The position numbers were made by a program, and so were the translations under genes. From positions 353,646,413-353,710,412 of the forward strand of contig NC_080672.1 of assembly GCF_030247195.1 (NCBI RefSeq): a DNA stretch of 64,000 bases. Reading direction: 5' to 3'. Under the pieces are notes generated by a model that saw nothing but the letters and a program-made list of their open reading frames with translations, had not been told where the DNA came from and ran no database searches. Below are positions 22,340 through 34,430 of the stretch, piece after piece (positions within the stretch are counted from its first letter, which is position 1; each line of letters begins with the position of its first letter). The DNA comes from Topomyia yanbarensis (taxonomy: Eukaryota > Arthropoda > Insecta > Diptera > Culicidae).

Positions 22340-23822
22340 TTAACCTTCCCTAGGTGTTAACTTTTTGTTACGAATAAGGTGTTAGCGGGTCATATTGACC
22401 CCGATTTCGAACTTAGTTTTAAGGCACATTTTCAGCCAAATCTACATGAACTTGTACCCAAATTGTTTGTTGAAGTTTCAATTTTCAGTTTCTGGTGAAT
22501 ATAGCTGTTTTTGACCAGGTTGGCCAGTGGGAATCGGTGCCGAATGGGGTCATGTTTGGCATAAAAATATGTATGCAGAACCGTCATCATAAATCACCGG
22601 TTTATTGACAGAATACTAATAATAAATGCAAGCAAAACAAAAATGAGAATGTATATATTAAATTTGTACATGATACGACCTGGGATGTTCCGGATTACAA
22701 TTCCGATTCCGATTCCGGCAGTATAATAGTATTTCATATACTACTGAACAAGCGACAAAGTGATCAATCATTGAAACTGATCCCAAAGTTTTGTAATATT
22801 CTTGAAAACTTACATAAAATCCCATCTAAAATGATAGTGATACTCTGATTCAAATCTTACTCTGGATTCTACGTGAAAATTATTCGGAAGATCCGGAACA
22901 TCCGTAAAACTTGCTAATTCATAAATCTAGTCCTAGAACTCAAAAGTTTTTTTTCGAAAATATTGGCATCAATTCGTTGTTATTACTGGAAAATCGACCC
23001 TATTGGCCACATAATAACTCTCTGGAGATCTGGAACATCCGTGGAAATTTGCCCTAGAGCTCTGAGATATTTTCGAAGACATATAAGGGTATATCATTGG
23101 CATAAATTCGTTCTTGTGACTGCGACAGGAACCCCTTGATCTATCGGATGATCCGGCGTAGAATAGGCCAGTTCACAAATTTGGTTCCCAGACATGGTAT
23201 CTTTCGCAAAGTACTTTTCAAGGTTTTGGGGAATTCATTCATTTTTGTGCTTGGGACATGAACTCGAATTGACTCGTCCTGCAATAACAGTTTGGGAGTA
23301 TCAGTCTGGCAGCACAGGTCACGTTGCATCCGCGTGCAATCAAGAGTAAATTTTCGAAAGGTTCGTTCTATTATTGTAAACAAAGATTCAACTATCAATT
23401 CAAGGAAACTAATAACACTTCCAGGTAGACTAACACCACAATAATGAGGAGAAACGATTCGTCATCAAGATGGTGATTTGCGCGGAAGTGGCATGTTTCG
23501 AAATGTTTACTTATTTTACAGTTCGTTTTTACGCGATGCCGTAAAAATGAAAAATTGCGTTCGAATTGTTTGCGACAGAGGATTCGTGTTTTTGAAGAAA
23601 AAATCCTAGCAATGTAAAACTAGGAAAGATGGATTCTGTGTTTACAGAAAGAGTCACGTACATAGTGATGGGGACCTTCAAGCGTAGTGAGATGCCGTCT
23701 ACAGAAAAAAAAATCAGAAATTGTAAACAAACCTCATTGTAGTTTGAGGAGTTACCTGATTTTTCTTTGACTGTCGAATGACACTTTATTTCCCCTATAC
23801 GCACACTGTAAAATATAATGAC

Positions 23823-23897
23823 TAGGGGAAAGAGGGTAACAGTGGAACTATGAAAACAATACGTTTTCATAGTTCCACTGTTACCCTCTTTCCCCTA
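23823..23897. repeat. Perfect 35-bp hairpin with 5-nt loop
   Basis: The arms from TAGGGGAAAGAGGG to GTTTTC pair without mismatch around AATAC. This looks like a miniature palindromic element in the core of the piggyBac-like element. Confidence 0.9.
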
Positions 23898-24375
23898 CTG
23901 TTTTTTTCTTTTCGTAACCCGAATGTTTGTGTTAACTTTGAATGACTTCTACTAAGTTCCAAAATAAATTAATCCGGAGTGAAAACCAAACCACTCTTTC
24001 ATTGCTCGCTGAATTTTATCGAAGGTTATATATTCTAATCTACTGATGATTGTAACAAAGGTGAATATAATCATGTTTTTTGGCTGATTCAAATAATTTT
24101 ATTTGTAATATTATTGATGTCGACAGCAATACTTCACCTAAATGCTAGCTATACAAATACGATTTGAGGGAAAATATCGGAAGAAGCATTTCTCTTTCGT
24201 TTGATGTTGGGTGATGTATAATGTATCTATCTCTATCTATAGCTCAAGAATATATAGATTTGATTTGTGCGTTTCACTGCAATACTATTGTACCTGATAT
24301 GTATATAGATGGCATCATGCTAATATATAACACTCTCGTTCAGAACCACACACAGCCAGAGTTGCCAGTTGCCAG

Positions 24376-24442
24376 ATTTGTTCATCTCATTGTCTAAAAT
24401 GTTACTATGTTATGACTATTTTAGACAACGAGATGAACAAAT
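24376..24442. repeat. 25-bp hairpin, one mismatch
   Basis: ATTTGTTCATCTCATTGTC... pairs with ...GACAACGAGATGAACAAAT around a 17-nt loop. Confidence 0.85.
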
Positions 24443-26263
24443 ATGACAGAAACTTTTCTAACAAACAGCATCAAAGAGGTAAAGCGAATATATTTAGGAA
24501 TAGAGCGAAGCTAGGCTACCCTATATTAGAATATTACGTGCTACATCACCTCGGGATTTTGTCACAAAATTTCAATAAATATTATGTATGAGTATTTTTG
24601 GAACGGGCTTGACGAGTAGATGATGGAAATGGATGTTGGAACCATTTTGAAATCCAATATGGCGACTTCCGGTTGAGCAATATTCTTGTTAATTCTTACA
24701 ATATGTTCCAAACATCATTTTTCATCATGTACTCGTCAACCCCGTTCCGAAAATACCCATATTGCTGAGGTTATAGAGAATTCATCTATACCGGAAGCCG
24801 CCATCTTGGATTCCAAAATGACATACGACATCGATTTCCGTTATATACTCGTTAACCCTATTCCGAAAGTACCCAACTTTTATTATTAATTGTTTATTTA
24901 TTTATTTATTTATAAGAGTAAGTAAATGGAGGTTTCAGTGTACCCTTATATGTTTTCGAAAATACCTCAGAGCTCTAGGACAAGGTTCGTGAAGAACATG
25001 TGTAGGTCATAAATACGAACTCATTCTAATGAAAATTAGAGAAACACTAAAAACAGAACACCTAAGACCTAAGGTTCTAAGACCAATTTTATGAATGGAC
25101 CAGTTCAGCAAATGTTCCGGATCTTCTGGATGGTCACTATGTGAACAATAGTCAGTTTTTCACTCAGAACTATGAATTTATGCGTATGAAATGTGAACAA
25201 ATGTTTTCGACAAAAACTTCAGAATTCTAGATTCATAAATTAGCCAGTTTAACGGTTGTTCCGGAACTTCCGAATAATTTTCACGTATAATCCAGAGTAA
25301 GATTTGAATCAGAGTATCACTATCATTTTAGATGGGATTTTATATAAGTTTTCAAGAATATTACAAAACTTTGGGATCAGTTTCAATGATTGATCACTTT
25401 GTCGCTTGTTCAATAATATATGAAATACTATTATAGTGCCGGAATTGTAATCCGGAACATCCCATATCGGTCGTATCATGTACAAATTTAATATATACAT
25501 TCTCATTTTTGTTTTATTTGCATTTATTATTAATATTCTGTCAACAAACCGGTGATTTACGATGACGGTTCTGCATACATCTTTTTATGCTAAACATGAC
25601 CCCATTCGGCACCGATTCTCACTGGCCAACCTGGTCAAAAACAGTTATATTCACCAGAAACTGAAAATTGAAACTTCAACAAACAATTTGGGTACAAGTT
25701 TAGATTTGGCTGAAAATGTGCCTTAAAACTAAGTTCGAAATCGGGGTCAATATGACCCGCTAACACCTTATTCGTAACTTTTTTTGTACAGCCCTTCAGG
25801 AATGCCCGACAATTTTGAACTCAATTGAAAATCGTTGCGCTCCATGAAAGAGGAAAAGTCAAGAAATTCCAAACTGCTAGGTGCAAAACTAAAAAAGTTA
25901 GCGCATTTTGAAAGTTCATTTTGGGTCATATTGACCCCAACACCTAGGGAAGGTTAAAATCGTTGTAACTATTTTTTGAAAACTCGTAGCTAGTTACCGT
26001 CTTCGACAAAGTTGTTAACCAAGGTTTGAATTATCGTTTTATAAAGCTGGTTTTTCATATTGAGTGAAATAGCGATCTTTATTAACGCAAATGCAAAATA
26101 ATTGATTTCTCCATATAAAATCCCATACAAACTTTAAACGCAATGCGCAAAGCCGGGAAGCAACCGACCGCTCCCAAATTTTGTACAGGCATTTGGGACC
26201 ACAAAAGGAACTCAAAAAGTGCTGTGCTGAAAAATGTCATTTTCGAGCCACTCTAATGTACGT

Positions 26264-27901
26264 AATGTATAGCAACCAAGGATTAAAGTTGCTCACAATG
26301 ACAAAGAATAACGATTAAAACAATGTAACGAAACAGCTTACAAAGATCGAGTTAACCGTTTTCAAATATGAACTATAGGACAGTTTGTCTAGTTGTCTGT
26401 GATATCGACACCTGCTAAACCCGTGCCTCAGTCATGAAGCGTGAATGATAACGGTTTTTCGCTCGCTTAATTCCCGACTCGCACGCGCATAAAATCGTTG
26501 AATTATAGGACACGCCTTACATTGCAGCCGTGGAGGGAATGCGAAAACCCGCACCAATTACAGACACCAAGCCGTAATTTATGAGCGTTAAACGGGAACC
26601 GAGACCTTGATTGGATTGGATGATTATCCAATCAAGGTCCCGGTTCCCGCCTGATGTCCAGTTCTTGGTAAAAGCCGTCGGCTTGCGAAATTCTCTATCA
26701 GTTTTGTATCGTCTATAGTGCATACACCGCATTCTTTTGGGATGAATTTTTTAATTATGCTTCGCTGCCTTAAAAAGATATTATCGATAACATCGTGTTA
26801 ACCGAAACGATTCTAATACTTCGTTATAATAGTTCTAGATTCCATGAATACTATGCAATGTTGCTTCAGAATCTTCATCGCGACGAAGCACGGTGAATAT
26901 GAGTCATCTGCACTCGTCCAACATCGTTCTTCGCTGTTATATTCAACTTGCTGTTGATATTCATCCACGAATGAATCCGACTGCCAATCCGTGTTTACCC
27001 GAATGCCTTATCCATACGTTCTTGCCTTGCTACTCATCGAACGACCGAATGAACTGCTCGAGGAAGCTATGAAGCGAATGACGAATAAACGAATCAGCAA
27101 ACCATTCCTCACCATAGCGATGATCGCTTACAACTATTGGCGAAGATGACTTCAATTTTATCTTCGCAGAATGATGGCTCGCGAAGAAATATATTTTTAT
27201 TCTGATGCGTTGTACTTTTCGGAACAAGCCAATGCGCTACTGGTTCTTCAGTACAAAACTATGGGTTAAATTAACAGCCGAATCAAGGCAATATTTGTTA
27301 AATATAGTACAATCTTAATAGAAGCCTTGTGTGTCAAGTATTCAAAGGAGATTGAACCCATGTTTGGTGATAAAACTCGGCATAAGCAAAACAAAATTCT
27401 TTTGGATGAAGTTTTGATTTTAATCTGCTCATGGTGTTATATCACAATAATTTAACCTATTGCGCATGTTTTGCTAGTATCACGACGAAATCGCTTAATC
27501 AGCACGGTTGTTTAAAAATAAATTAGCTGTAGAATGAACAGTGTGTTGTGGGTGTAATATGGACAATACAAATATTACTTCTTGTTCCCCCATCGGGAAA
27601 GACTTGGCATAAAAAACGTGCTGTAATTATTTTACTCCATATTGTCGAGATCCTTAGATACCAACAAAAAATATAAAATTGTTGAATTTCGATTTTTAAT
27701 GCATTCCCTTCTAGGGATTAGCTATAATGATTACATTGCATGTGCACATCTCACGAATTCAACCATGACTGCTAACTTTGTTAACTAGTGCTATAAAGTT
27801 AGATTGATGTTTAAGGTGAGATTTTTTGTGACGTGGTTAACATTAACAGTAGGTACCACTGTTTGATAAAAAAAATACATCATTTAACGCAAATTTATTA
27901 A
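26264..27901. other. Non-coding stretch with one strong hairpin
   Basis: At 26593-26649, 24-bp arms (CGGGAACCGAGACCTTGATT and its complement, one mismatch) enclose a 9-nt loop. The rest shows repeated AACGAATGAA-like words but no gene. Confidence 0.4.
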
Positions 27902-27904
27902 TTA

Positions 27905-29292
27905 GGGGTCATACACCAATTACGTAAGGACATATGGGGGGAGTGGGTGTTTCAAAATATCTTACCAATTCTCACCTGGGGGAGGGAAGGTTTGTCCTTT
28001 CTTAAGTAATATCATAAAACATGCATGAAAAATGAAATCGATAAGAAAAATATTCTTCTCATAAGAAAAGAAACTATTTCTTATTTGTGCCATGAACATT
28101 TTATATATCAGACAAATTGAGCACATACTGTACATCATGGTCATGGAAACGCAGACCTCAAATCGAAGTGTTTTGCAGCGACAAAATATGATTGTTAAAT
28201 TAGTTATGGAATTTATTGTTGCCAACGTAAGGGGCGGCTTAATTGTCGATGGTTTTGGAGCAGTTACAGAAATTTCTTGACTCTTGGTGGTACATTGTTC
28301 TGATCGGGAACTGGAGTCGCAATCTGCTTTACGAGTTAAGAAGTGTTGAGACCATTCGTGTTGTTAGACCAATATCCTTCTTTTCAAACTTTCGCTTCAA
28401 ACCCGCAAGGTATATGAAAAATTTTCTGTCATGTGATTGTCAAAGAACTTGTTGGCTGTATGGTTCCAGAGTGTGAACTGTATTTTACTTCAAGAAAATT
28501 CGAAGATAGCTCTGTCGGAACTACGCGTACGATAAGCGTTATAGTTGAAACTCCGAACAAATTCACACCAGAAGAGGTTATAAATTCTTTTGAGTTCTAC
28601 ATCACAAAAAAATAGATTCAAAGGAAGTGGAATATAGCGAAGCAAATTATGTGGAACAAATCGGAGTTTCTAAATATCTCTTAAAATTTATTCTGAAATT
28701 TCTACTGGGCGAGATTAGGATGCAAATGAAATTTCTACAGATCATTATACACATACTTAGAAAAAATCGTATAAATTTACGTCTCCTGATCCTGACATAT
28801 ACGAGCATCAAAAATGACTTAGTTTTACGTTTGATTTTTATTTTACATGACATTGAATTTCGTAAATCATGTAATTTTACTCCACATATGGCATTTGTTC
28901 TGTATGACAGTAAGTGTAATTTTATGTCATTGCGCACGGAAAATATGTTTCATGTAAAATTAAATGGAACACGGTGATGTTTAATATTTAGTCATTTCGT
29001 GAATTACGGTTTGTTAAATTGTGTCATGTTTGCAATTACGTCAATGATAAAATTTATAATTTTTTGGTGTGTAGTTAAATTTTGTCCTGAGTTCTCTTTT
29101 AATAATTCAAGTATCGTGTTCGCTATCGAATAATTTAATGAATTAACAATATGATTTAAAATTACACAAAGTAAGATAAAATCTTATGTAGGGGGAGAGG
29201 GAGTTCACCAAAATCATACGAACTCTCATCTGGGGGAGGGCGAGGTTGAATAGTTCTAAAAAAGCCTTACGTAATTAGTGTACGGCGGCCCC
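27905..29292. mobile_element. PIF/Harbinger-like MITE, degenerate
   Basis: Starts GGGGTCATACACCAATTACG after TTA and ends GCCTTACGTAATTAGTGTACGGCGGCCCC. Inner G-rich blocks (CTCACCTGGGGGAGGG and CTCATCTGGGGGAGGG) are directly repeated. TTA is not preserved on the right. Small open frames inside (for example 28433-28615) are unrecognised. Confidence 0.65.
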
Positions 29293-31950
29293 GAGCAGAA
29301 TATTTTCTATGATGAAAGTATTTTCCATTTCAAACATTTATAATTACCTTAAGGGATCGAAACAAGCATAAAAATATTTTTAAAAAATTAAAAACCAAAG
29401 AGAATACGTTATAGCCAAATGTAGAATCTTACACTTAGTCAAGTCTCCCCATGTTCCCCTACTCTATCGTCAGAGCAATTAAATTTTCGTACATTTTCGA
29501 AATATGCTAGAAGTACCAAGTTCCAATCAATTTTACATTTAAATTTCGCCCACTTAAAATAAACAACTTGATCAAATTTAGTAACGCAAGCTTCAAGATA
29601 ATCAACACATTTCTGATCAAAATAAGTCGTTTAAAAAAAAGCATATCGCGGAACGCATTTTCACGCTAGACATTTTGAATTTATTTATGAAACTGTTATG
29701 AACACTTTTTCATTAAAAATATTTCTGTTTAATATTCCAGTAGCACTGATTATGGCAAACAAAGCTTATTTCCGTTCAACTTCATAGTATGTCATGACTT
29801 GTAGAACACTTGAGCGATATTGGAAAATATTGATATTTTTAACGTCCATTTCTCATATTCTCCACAAAAGAAATTTTGAAGTATTCGAAGAAAAATTTTG
29901 CCTTTAAAAATCTGGCCTAGAGGATTGATATGTCTTGACATATTGATTCCCTAGACTCTAGTTTGTTCCGTGAAAAAATTATGAACACTTTTTATATAGG
30001 ATTTTGAATGAATATTGCAACATATAAAAAAAATGTTTTGGCATTTTCAGGCCATTTTTTTTCTAAAAAGTCGTATATTCTTTATGGAAAAAACAGGTTT
30101 CACTTTCAGGCACTTTATTCGAAGATGACGAAGTTCTTATAACTTTCAAATGAAAATAGTTTAGTGGTTGGTGTCCTTAAACATCTCATGCGCTCTAAAA
30201 TATTTTTAATATGTCCAGAGATTACATTTATGTTAAATAATAATTACTAAATTTATCTAAAAACGGTTTTAAAGTGTCACAGCATAAATAAACAAAAAGT
30301 CGATTTTCAATTTATTAGTCAAAAATGGCTTTAGAATGTTAAAAATCATGTCCCAAAACATGGAAGACGCAAACAATACATAAATATTCAGATTTTCCAT
30401 TCTACCGCAATGCCTCTTATGTATATCTCGTGTGTACTGAAAACTTTAACCGTGTTTTTCTCGAAGCCGCAAATGTAACTCGAACAAATGATTTTTGAAC
30501 GCTTGGAAATTTTCACAGTATATTCAAAATTGATTTCTCCAGCGACGTACGTAGGATTTTTTTTTATTGCTTAGCTTTTTTAATTAATTTTGTGTCCATT
30601 TTCATGACATATTTGGCGTGCTCTACAGTGGTGTAGCCCCTTAATAGAATATATCCAAATTTTATTTCTTGATGTCATGTCAAGTAAGATATACATATTC
30701 AGCATTTTTTTCTGTAATGCTTTGTTGTACAACTTTATTGAAAACATGCTAAATTTTGCTGAAATTAAAACCATACTAGCTGCTATTTAAGCTAAAGAAT
30801 AGTCTTTCATGGTACAAAAACTTATGTTTACAAGCAACAATTGAAGTTTTATAGCACGCTACAAGTGCAATTTAAATGTTATGAGTGGCTATAAAAGTAC
30901 GATAAAACCTCAATTGATACTAGGGTATAAGACTAACCAGTTCAGTTTTGGCAAAAAGTTTAATATTTGCTAAGTTTGGTTGAAATCGGAATGCATCGAT
31001 TTGTCAAAAACTTGTGGCTTGATTATACTTCTATAGATATAGAAATTATATTATATAAGAGTATTTCGTCTTACGGTTGCTATTTGTGCCAAATGGTCCT
31101 AAGAAAATCATTAAACGTAGATTCAAGGAAACTATCACCCAGTGTTGATTTCATCATTAGAAAAAAAGTTATTTGAAGTACCAATAGTCTACTATGTAGA
31201 TTCATAATTGTGTTGATTCGGTTTTCGCCCGCGAGACATCCGCAGATTTACATATGTAATTGATTTGTTTTGCTTTGCTTACGCAGCTTCCCGTTTCAAA
31301 TCTGATAAAAAAACATCAGCAAATAATCATTATGTAATACTAATTGTTGTTTATAGCAAAAGTCATCCTATTCCGAACATAGCAAGCATTTCTGCACCAC
31401 TTCAGTCATGAAGCTCTGACCCTTCCATCAATGAACAAGAAAGTTGTTTTTCTTGGTCGCAATGCAGGAGGAATGAAGAACGAAGAATCCTTAGCGAAGA
31501 ATGGCTAGTGGCGATTATCACCTATGCCATTCGTGTGCCGATCCGAACGATGAGTGAAGATGAACATTGCATGAATGGCTAAATTCAACAAACAACGATG
31601 CGAACAAGCAGCGAACAGCAGTCATCAGATTCGGATTTTTTGTTTGTTTGTATTATTCATTTTCGATGATTCTGTGCTTTCGTGTGACGAACGGCGCAGC
31701 GTTATTCGAGGCATGGGTGAATGACACGACGAATATCGCATCGATGATGAACGAATGAACTAGTTCGGCGAAGAATATTTGCAACATTGATACTATGTAT
31801 CATTTAGTGTATGAGAATGGGATTTAAAAACCAGTAAAGTTTAGTGAAATATGTACAAAGTTTTGAAGATCATTCGATTTTTGATCAGACTACTAGATCA
31901 CATTGGGCATTTATTAGGGTTACAAAATGGGCTGAGAGCGAATTAAGGAC
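29293..31950. other. AT-rich non-coding stretch with one small MITE
   Basis: No gene recognised. A short MITE lies at 30831-30925. A GC-richer block at 31390-31760 carries GAACGAAG/GAACGATG words similar to 26880-27220 but no identifiable product. Confidence 0.4.
30831..30925. mobile_element. Small MITE, CCCAAGTAACAATT family, copy 1
   Basis: Matches 41631-41727 throughout (CAATTGAAGTTTTATAGCACGC, AAAACCTCAATTGATACTAGGG). The short termini are complementary. Confidence 0.75.
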
Positions 31951-31954
31951 AAGT

Positions 31955-32189
31955 CTCGACAAACATATGATTACGGCCTAAAAGCCAACTGTCAAAATCC
32001 ACTTTGAATGGAAATTCCGGACAAACCGTTATGCACCAATCACAGATGTTTATAGTAACCGAAAGAGAAAAGTTTTCTCTTTCATAAACTGTTGTGAACT
32101 GTGTTCGGCTAGTAACGGTTTGTCCGGAATTTCCATTCAAAGTGGATTTTGACAGTTGGCTTTTAGGCCGTAATCATATGTTTGTCGAG
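31955..32189. mobile_element. Foldback MITE with AAGT duplication
   Basis: Arms of about 80 bp, CTCGACAAACATATGATTAC to CCGGACAAACCGTTA, are nearly perfect inverted repeats. AAGT occurs at 31951-31954 and 32190-32193. Confidence 0.82.
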
Positions 32190-32820
32190 AAGTATATTCT
32201 TTAAAATAATGGCGTCTGGTAACCCTAATTGATTACTGCCGATCTGATAACCTGGATACAGCATCGGTGAATCTTCATCGATAAAATTAACTTTCTATGA
32301 AAAACAAAAGAAAACTCCGTTCATTTGGCATGACTAAAGGCGTAAATTTATACATGGAAACATAAGTGCATCGCCATGAAATCAAAATGAAGTCATTTGT
32401 TTGGCTGTCACAGCACATGCATGTCATAAATCGTGACGGTCTGAGCAGCTGGTGAAAACTGTCAATAAAACTTGAAACCGTCGACAGCTTTGTGACAATA
32501 CTACAATGGAAATGGCTGGAAACACAATTTAAAATGTGAAATATGATTGTATAAAGTACAGTTTCGAAATCGGCAGTCACATTCATCATCATTCGTGACG
32601 GCGAACATAGTCGGTAAATTTTCCGTTGCAGTCGACAGAACTATTGATCATTCCTAAGCACAATTGCACGTCATCGAGTGCACCTTCGTAAACTTTAGCC
32701 AATGATCACGATCAAGCGGGCTGGCAGTGACATTCATTGGGGATTTCGATACAGGGAGAAACGACTGCTGGCAGCGTGTCCACTAACATCTGCATCGCGA
32801 ATTATTTCAATCCCTATCAG

Positions 32821-33038
32821 CTTATGATTAGGACGTATGAGCAACTGTCAAAATTTACTTTGAGGGGAATTTGCGGACAAAACGTTATTTGTCAAACAAA
32901 ATACACAACGAAAGAGAAAACTTTGGTCTTTTGTTTACTATCCACAGCTGTGGTTTACGAGTAACGGTTTGTCCGAAATTTTCCCTCAAAGTGAATTTTG
33001 ACAGTTGGCTTATACGCCCTAATTATAAGTTTGTCGAG
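32821..33038. mobile_element. Diverged second copy of the 31955 foldback MITE
   Basis: Shares the AACTGTCAAAATTTACTTTG, GGACAAAACGTTA, GAAAGAGAAAACTTT and GTAACGGTTTGTCCG blocks in the same order. The extreme left terminus is missing. Confidence 0.75.
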
Positions 33039-33569
33039 AAATGTTGTGTTATGATAATAGTTGTAGTAATAAGCTAGAGTGTACGCCACGATAAAAATTT
33101 TCTCTATTAAGCAATAATTTTAATTGTTCCATAAACTTTTACTATGCGAACATTTTGATATCACTCACTCATGCGAGTAGGGAATCCGAAGAATGGACTT
33201 GTTTTGTTATTTCTGTTATAAGCACTAGCTAGGTCGTAGCATAAAAGTGATTAGCAAATTCTCCGCCGAATTTTCCGAAAGTAAATCCAACTTTACTTAT
33301 TTTAGAAAGTCTTGAAGCCAATCGAAATAGAACATCGCGTTCCGCGACGACATGTAGCGCAAAGCCTTCGCTATGTCTTACTTAGGATTCAAATGGGATC
33401 GCTTGCCCTAAAAATTTACAGAACTGGTCTATGCCGAAGTACGGCAAATTTCGTGGTGTTCTTGATGTTTAACCATTCCTAGAACGTCAAGGCCTTCAAG
33501 CATTTCTCGGGCAATCCGAACCATGCTGTTAAGCGTGTCCATCGCACCAGAAGCTACTCGCTCTAATCA

Positions 33570-34430
33570 CCAGTTATAAATCAACCCACACGAGGCCCAC
33601 GTACGTACCGGCTTTCAAAACGACGCATTCCTGTCGCAGGTTCGTGCCTTGCAGACAAGTGATACTACCAGGTCTTTCTATTTTCTGAGCCCATGCAACC
33701 AGTGTGTTCGTGTCGCTTTGTTGTTTCGAAACTGGCCGCTGACTTTCTGGCATGTGTGCAACCAATTTCCATAATTTATAGCATGTTTTCGTGATAAATT
33801 GTAACGCGATCGTTATCGATAAGCGAAATTAGTTCCACGAGAAGGCGCTCGCGCCAAATGCTTGTTCCAGCGTGTAGACGGGCGTGAATTTTGTCACCTG
33901 CCACCTAGACATCTCGGACTACCTCCGACTGTACTATCAACTTTGTAGCCGACACGATGGTAGTATAATTGGACCCAACCCTAGCCGTGCGGAGCTTCCC
34001 CCGCCGGCTAGACTCGGACAACGCCGTGTAGTTGAACACCAATGGGCACCCATTCGTCATGTCACCCAGACGGCTCCGTGCGCTTTCGGGCATTCGGTAA
34101 CAATTTTAGAGAGTGATCAAATCGAGTTTTTCAGTTTTGTATACCTGCACCTTTCGCGTGTACCCAATCGAAAAGCGCGGAATAAAACATAAAGACTTAC
34201 ACTTGCATCTTGGGCTGCGCGCACGGACGAGGCGTGTACACATGTTGACAGCGAAAACATGCAAATCTCCATCACACTGACCCAGATTCCGGGTCGAGAC
34301 ACAACAGCGGCTTCGACTGGAACGGAACTGTGCGCATGGGGGGAAATGCTTTGTTGGCGCGAGCTGAAAAGATGGCGTGAACTGGTACATGGGGACATGG
34401 AATGGGAAGTTCGAAATTTTACGTTCAAAT
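33570..34430. other. GC-richer island with overlapping short open frames, unidentified
   Basis: Base composition rises relative to the flanks and several frames stay open for 60-100 codons on both strands (for example 33574-33765 minus, 33884-34192 plus, 34117-34428 minus). None shows a motif I recognise, and no splice pattern links them convincingly. Could be a decayed retrotransposon, an untranslated exon or promoter. Confidence 0.35.

Larger units (their letters stand above)
22344..25953. mobile_element. piggyBac-like non-autonomous element with long inverted repeats
   Basis: TTAA, then CCTTCCCTAGGTGTT at the left; AACACCTAGGGAAGG, then TTAA (25954-25957) at the right. Long inverted repeats follow (about 22360-22890 versus 25260-25780), with shared GCGGGTCATATTGACCCCG. 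The right side has about 165 bp just inside its terminus that the left lacks. The 2.4-kb core carries two hairpins but no transposase. Confidence 0.82.
20964..26255. mobile_element. hAT-like foldback element with 8-bp duplications, hosting two TTAA elements
   Basis: Termini TAGAGTGGCTCG and CGAGCCACTCTA are flanked by ATGTACGT at 20956-20963 and 26256-26263. Own sequence is only 20964-21289 and 25954-26255, two arms of about 0.3 kb that are reverse complements and meet at the palindromic centre AACGATTTTAAAATCGTT. The TTAA in that centre is where the nested elements sit. Eight-bp duplications and a TAGAG start fit hAT MITEs; no transposase is present. Confidence 0.8.

Noticed and set aside
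26593..26649. Possible microRNA precursor hairpin
   Set aside because: Arms are nearly perfect over 24 bp with no typical bulges, and the surroundings look transposon-derived; no evidence for a miRNA.
28081..28615. Possible domesticated transposase or THAP-like fragment
   Set aside because: Short frames lack the C-x-C...C-x2-H spacing and carry many stops; they lie inside a MITE.
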